Positions 63,430-64,000 of a DNA stretch of 64,000 nucleotides are shown here, one piece after another. A program made the translations under genes and the position numbers. The DNA lies in contig NZ_JAELUG010000011.1 in assembly GCF_016429255.1 (NCBI RefSeq), positions 1 to 64,000 of the forward strand. Reading direction: 5' to 3'. The notes beneath the pieces are model-generated. The model had not been told where the DNA came from. It did no database searches and was given only the letters and a program-made list of their open reading frames with translations. The DNA comes from Rhizobium sp. ASV8. GTDB lineage: Bacteria; Pseudomonadota; Alphaproteobacteria; Rhizobiales; Rhizobiaceae. The number at the start of each line of letters is the position of its first letter. The first letter of the stretch is position 1.

Positions 63430-63915
63430 ATGACCATCGCAATCGGTGATAAACTACCCGCCGCCACCTTCAAGGAAAAGACCGCGGACGGCCCGGTCGA
63501 AATCAGCACCGAGCAGCTCTTCGCCGGCAAGCGCGTCGTGCTCTTTGCCGTTCCCGGCGCATTTACCCCGACCTGTTCGCTCAACCATCTGCCGGGCTAT
63601 CTGGAAAACCGGGACGCCATTCTTGCAAAGGGTGTCGATGACATCGCCGTCATCGCGGTCAACGATTGGCACGTCATGGGCGCCTGGGCGCAATCGTCGG
63701 GCGGCATGGGCAAGATCCATTTCCTCGCCGATTGGGACGCTTCCTTCGCGAAGGCGCTTAGCCTCGATATCGACCTTTCCGCTGGGGGCCTCGGCGTCCG
63801 CTCGAAGCGCTACTCCATGCTGGTGGAAGACGGCGTGGTAAAAACGCTCAACATCGAGGAGAGCCCGGGCCAGGCAACGGTTTCGGGCGCTGCGGCGATG
63901 ATCGAGCAGCTCTAA
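63430..63915 (+). CDS. Peroxiredoxin, Prx5/glutaredoxin-dependent type
   Basis: A 161-residue Prx5-group peroxidase that reduces hydroperoxides. The peroxidatic cysteine is in PGAFTPTCSLNHLP (about residues 42-55) within the PxxxTxxC motif; WDASFAKALSL is conserved later. Only one cysteine is visible in the sequence, as expected for the 1-Cys glutaredoxin/glutathione-dependent type. AAGGAGAG precedes the ATG. A terminator follows. Confidence 0.92.
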   Translation: MTIAIGDKLPAATFKEKTADGPVEISTEQLFAGKRVVLFAVPGAFTPTCSLNHLPGYLENRDAILAKGVDDIAVIAVNDWHVMGAWAQSSGGMGKIHFLADWDASFAKALSLDIDLSAGGLGVRSKRYSMLVEDGVVKTLNIEESPGQATVSGAAAMIEQL

Positions 63916-63936
63916 AGCCAATTCCGGTCAGAGATG

Positions 63937-63968
63937 AAAGGGCGCCTCAATGGCGCCCTTTGTTGTTT
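63937..63968 (+). terminator. Peroxiredoxin gene terminator
   Basis: AAAGGGCGCC and GGCGCCCTTT form a perfect 10-base stem with loop TCAAT, followed by GTTGTTTT. Confidence 0.92.
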
Positions 63969-64000
63969 TGCCTGCCTGCCAGAGCTTCAATGACTCCAAC

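Overview
The window is a 64 kb stretch of GC-rich chromosome from an alphaproteobacterium, almost certainly a Rhizobium (order Hyphomicrobiales). Support: a thermolabile-type (R. etli class) asparaginase, CcrM with a GANTC/CtrA-like promoter, BioR with its operators, a RopA-type porin, free-standing pyruvate phosphate dikinase, a bet operon, and small intergenic palindromic repeats of the kind scattered through Rhizobium genomes. Gene density is high and nearly everything is housekeeping or core-accessory metabolism; there is no phage, transposase, CRISPR array or conjugation module.

Layout. 1-8 kb: the end of a DeoR regulator, a DUF2127 membrane protein, asparaginase, a SufR-like regulator divergent from an MFS pump with a strong shared palindromic operator, a quinone oxidoreductase and an EAL-CBS-GGDEF protein. 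8-15 kb: an orphan ParD antitoxin, HdeD, and the choline-to-betaine operon betI-GST-betB-betA, where a glutathione S-transferase occupies the place taken by betC in Sinorhizobium; then a ClC antiporter. 15-20 kb: an Rrf2 regulator divergent from cysH-cysD-cysN (sulfate activation and APS reduction), then hisC. 20-26 kb: GNAT, LysR/MFS pair, small membrane protein, porin. 26-31 kb: class I DAHP synthase preceded by what looks like a complete attenuator (leader peptide rich in Phe/Tyr codons, mutually exclusive hairpins, terminator), followed on the other strand by a methionine-sulfoxide-repair cluster (fRMsr, msrB, msrA) with a DUF6314 gene and a pentapeptide-repeat protein; tRNA-Pro(CGG) and tRNA-Gln(TTG).

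32-48 kb: cupin/MBL pair, DUF1499 protein, small lipoproteins, ppdK, a CorC-type CBS transporter protein, smc, a DsbA-type thioredoxin, a DciA-like DUF721 protein, mutY-HAD-NTF2 operon and ccrM. 48-53 kb: an ABM/NIPSNAP pair divergent from an ArsR regulator, a bioR-bioY-DUF1284 biotin region with two perfect BioR boxes, a HAD phosphatase and a lipoprotein. 53-64 kb: thrC, an M16 protease, a GNAT coupled to a large membrane PAS-GGDEF-EAL protein, a zinc-binding metallopeptidase-like protein, CsbD, YqgE, a DsbD-N-domain protein and a peroxiredoxin.

The most interesting signal is in noncoding DNA: the aroG leader (26514-26684), which combines a ribosome-mediated transcription attenuator with a second hairpin that places the ribosome-binding site in its loop and the start codon in its stem. 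Several further operators (SufR-like, BetI, Rrf2, BioR, CtrA-like, ArsR) can be read directly from inverted repeats. All functional names are from sequence motifs and family knowledge; no database search was run.
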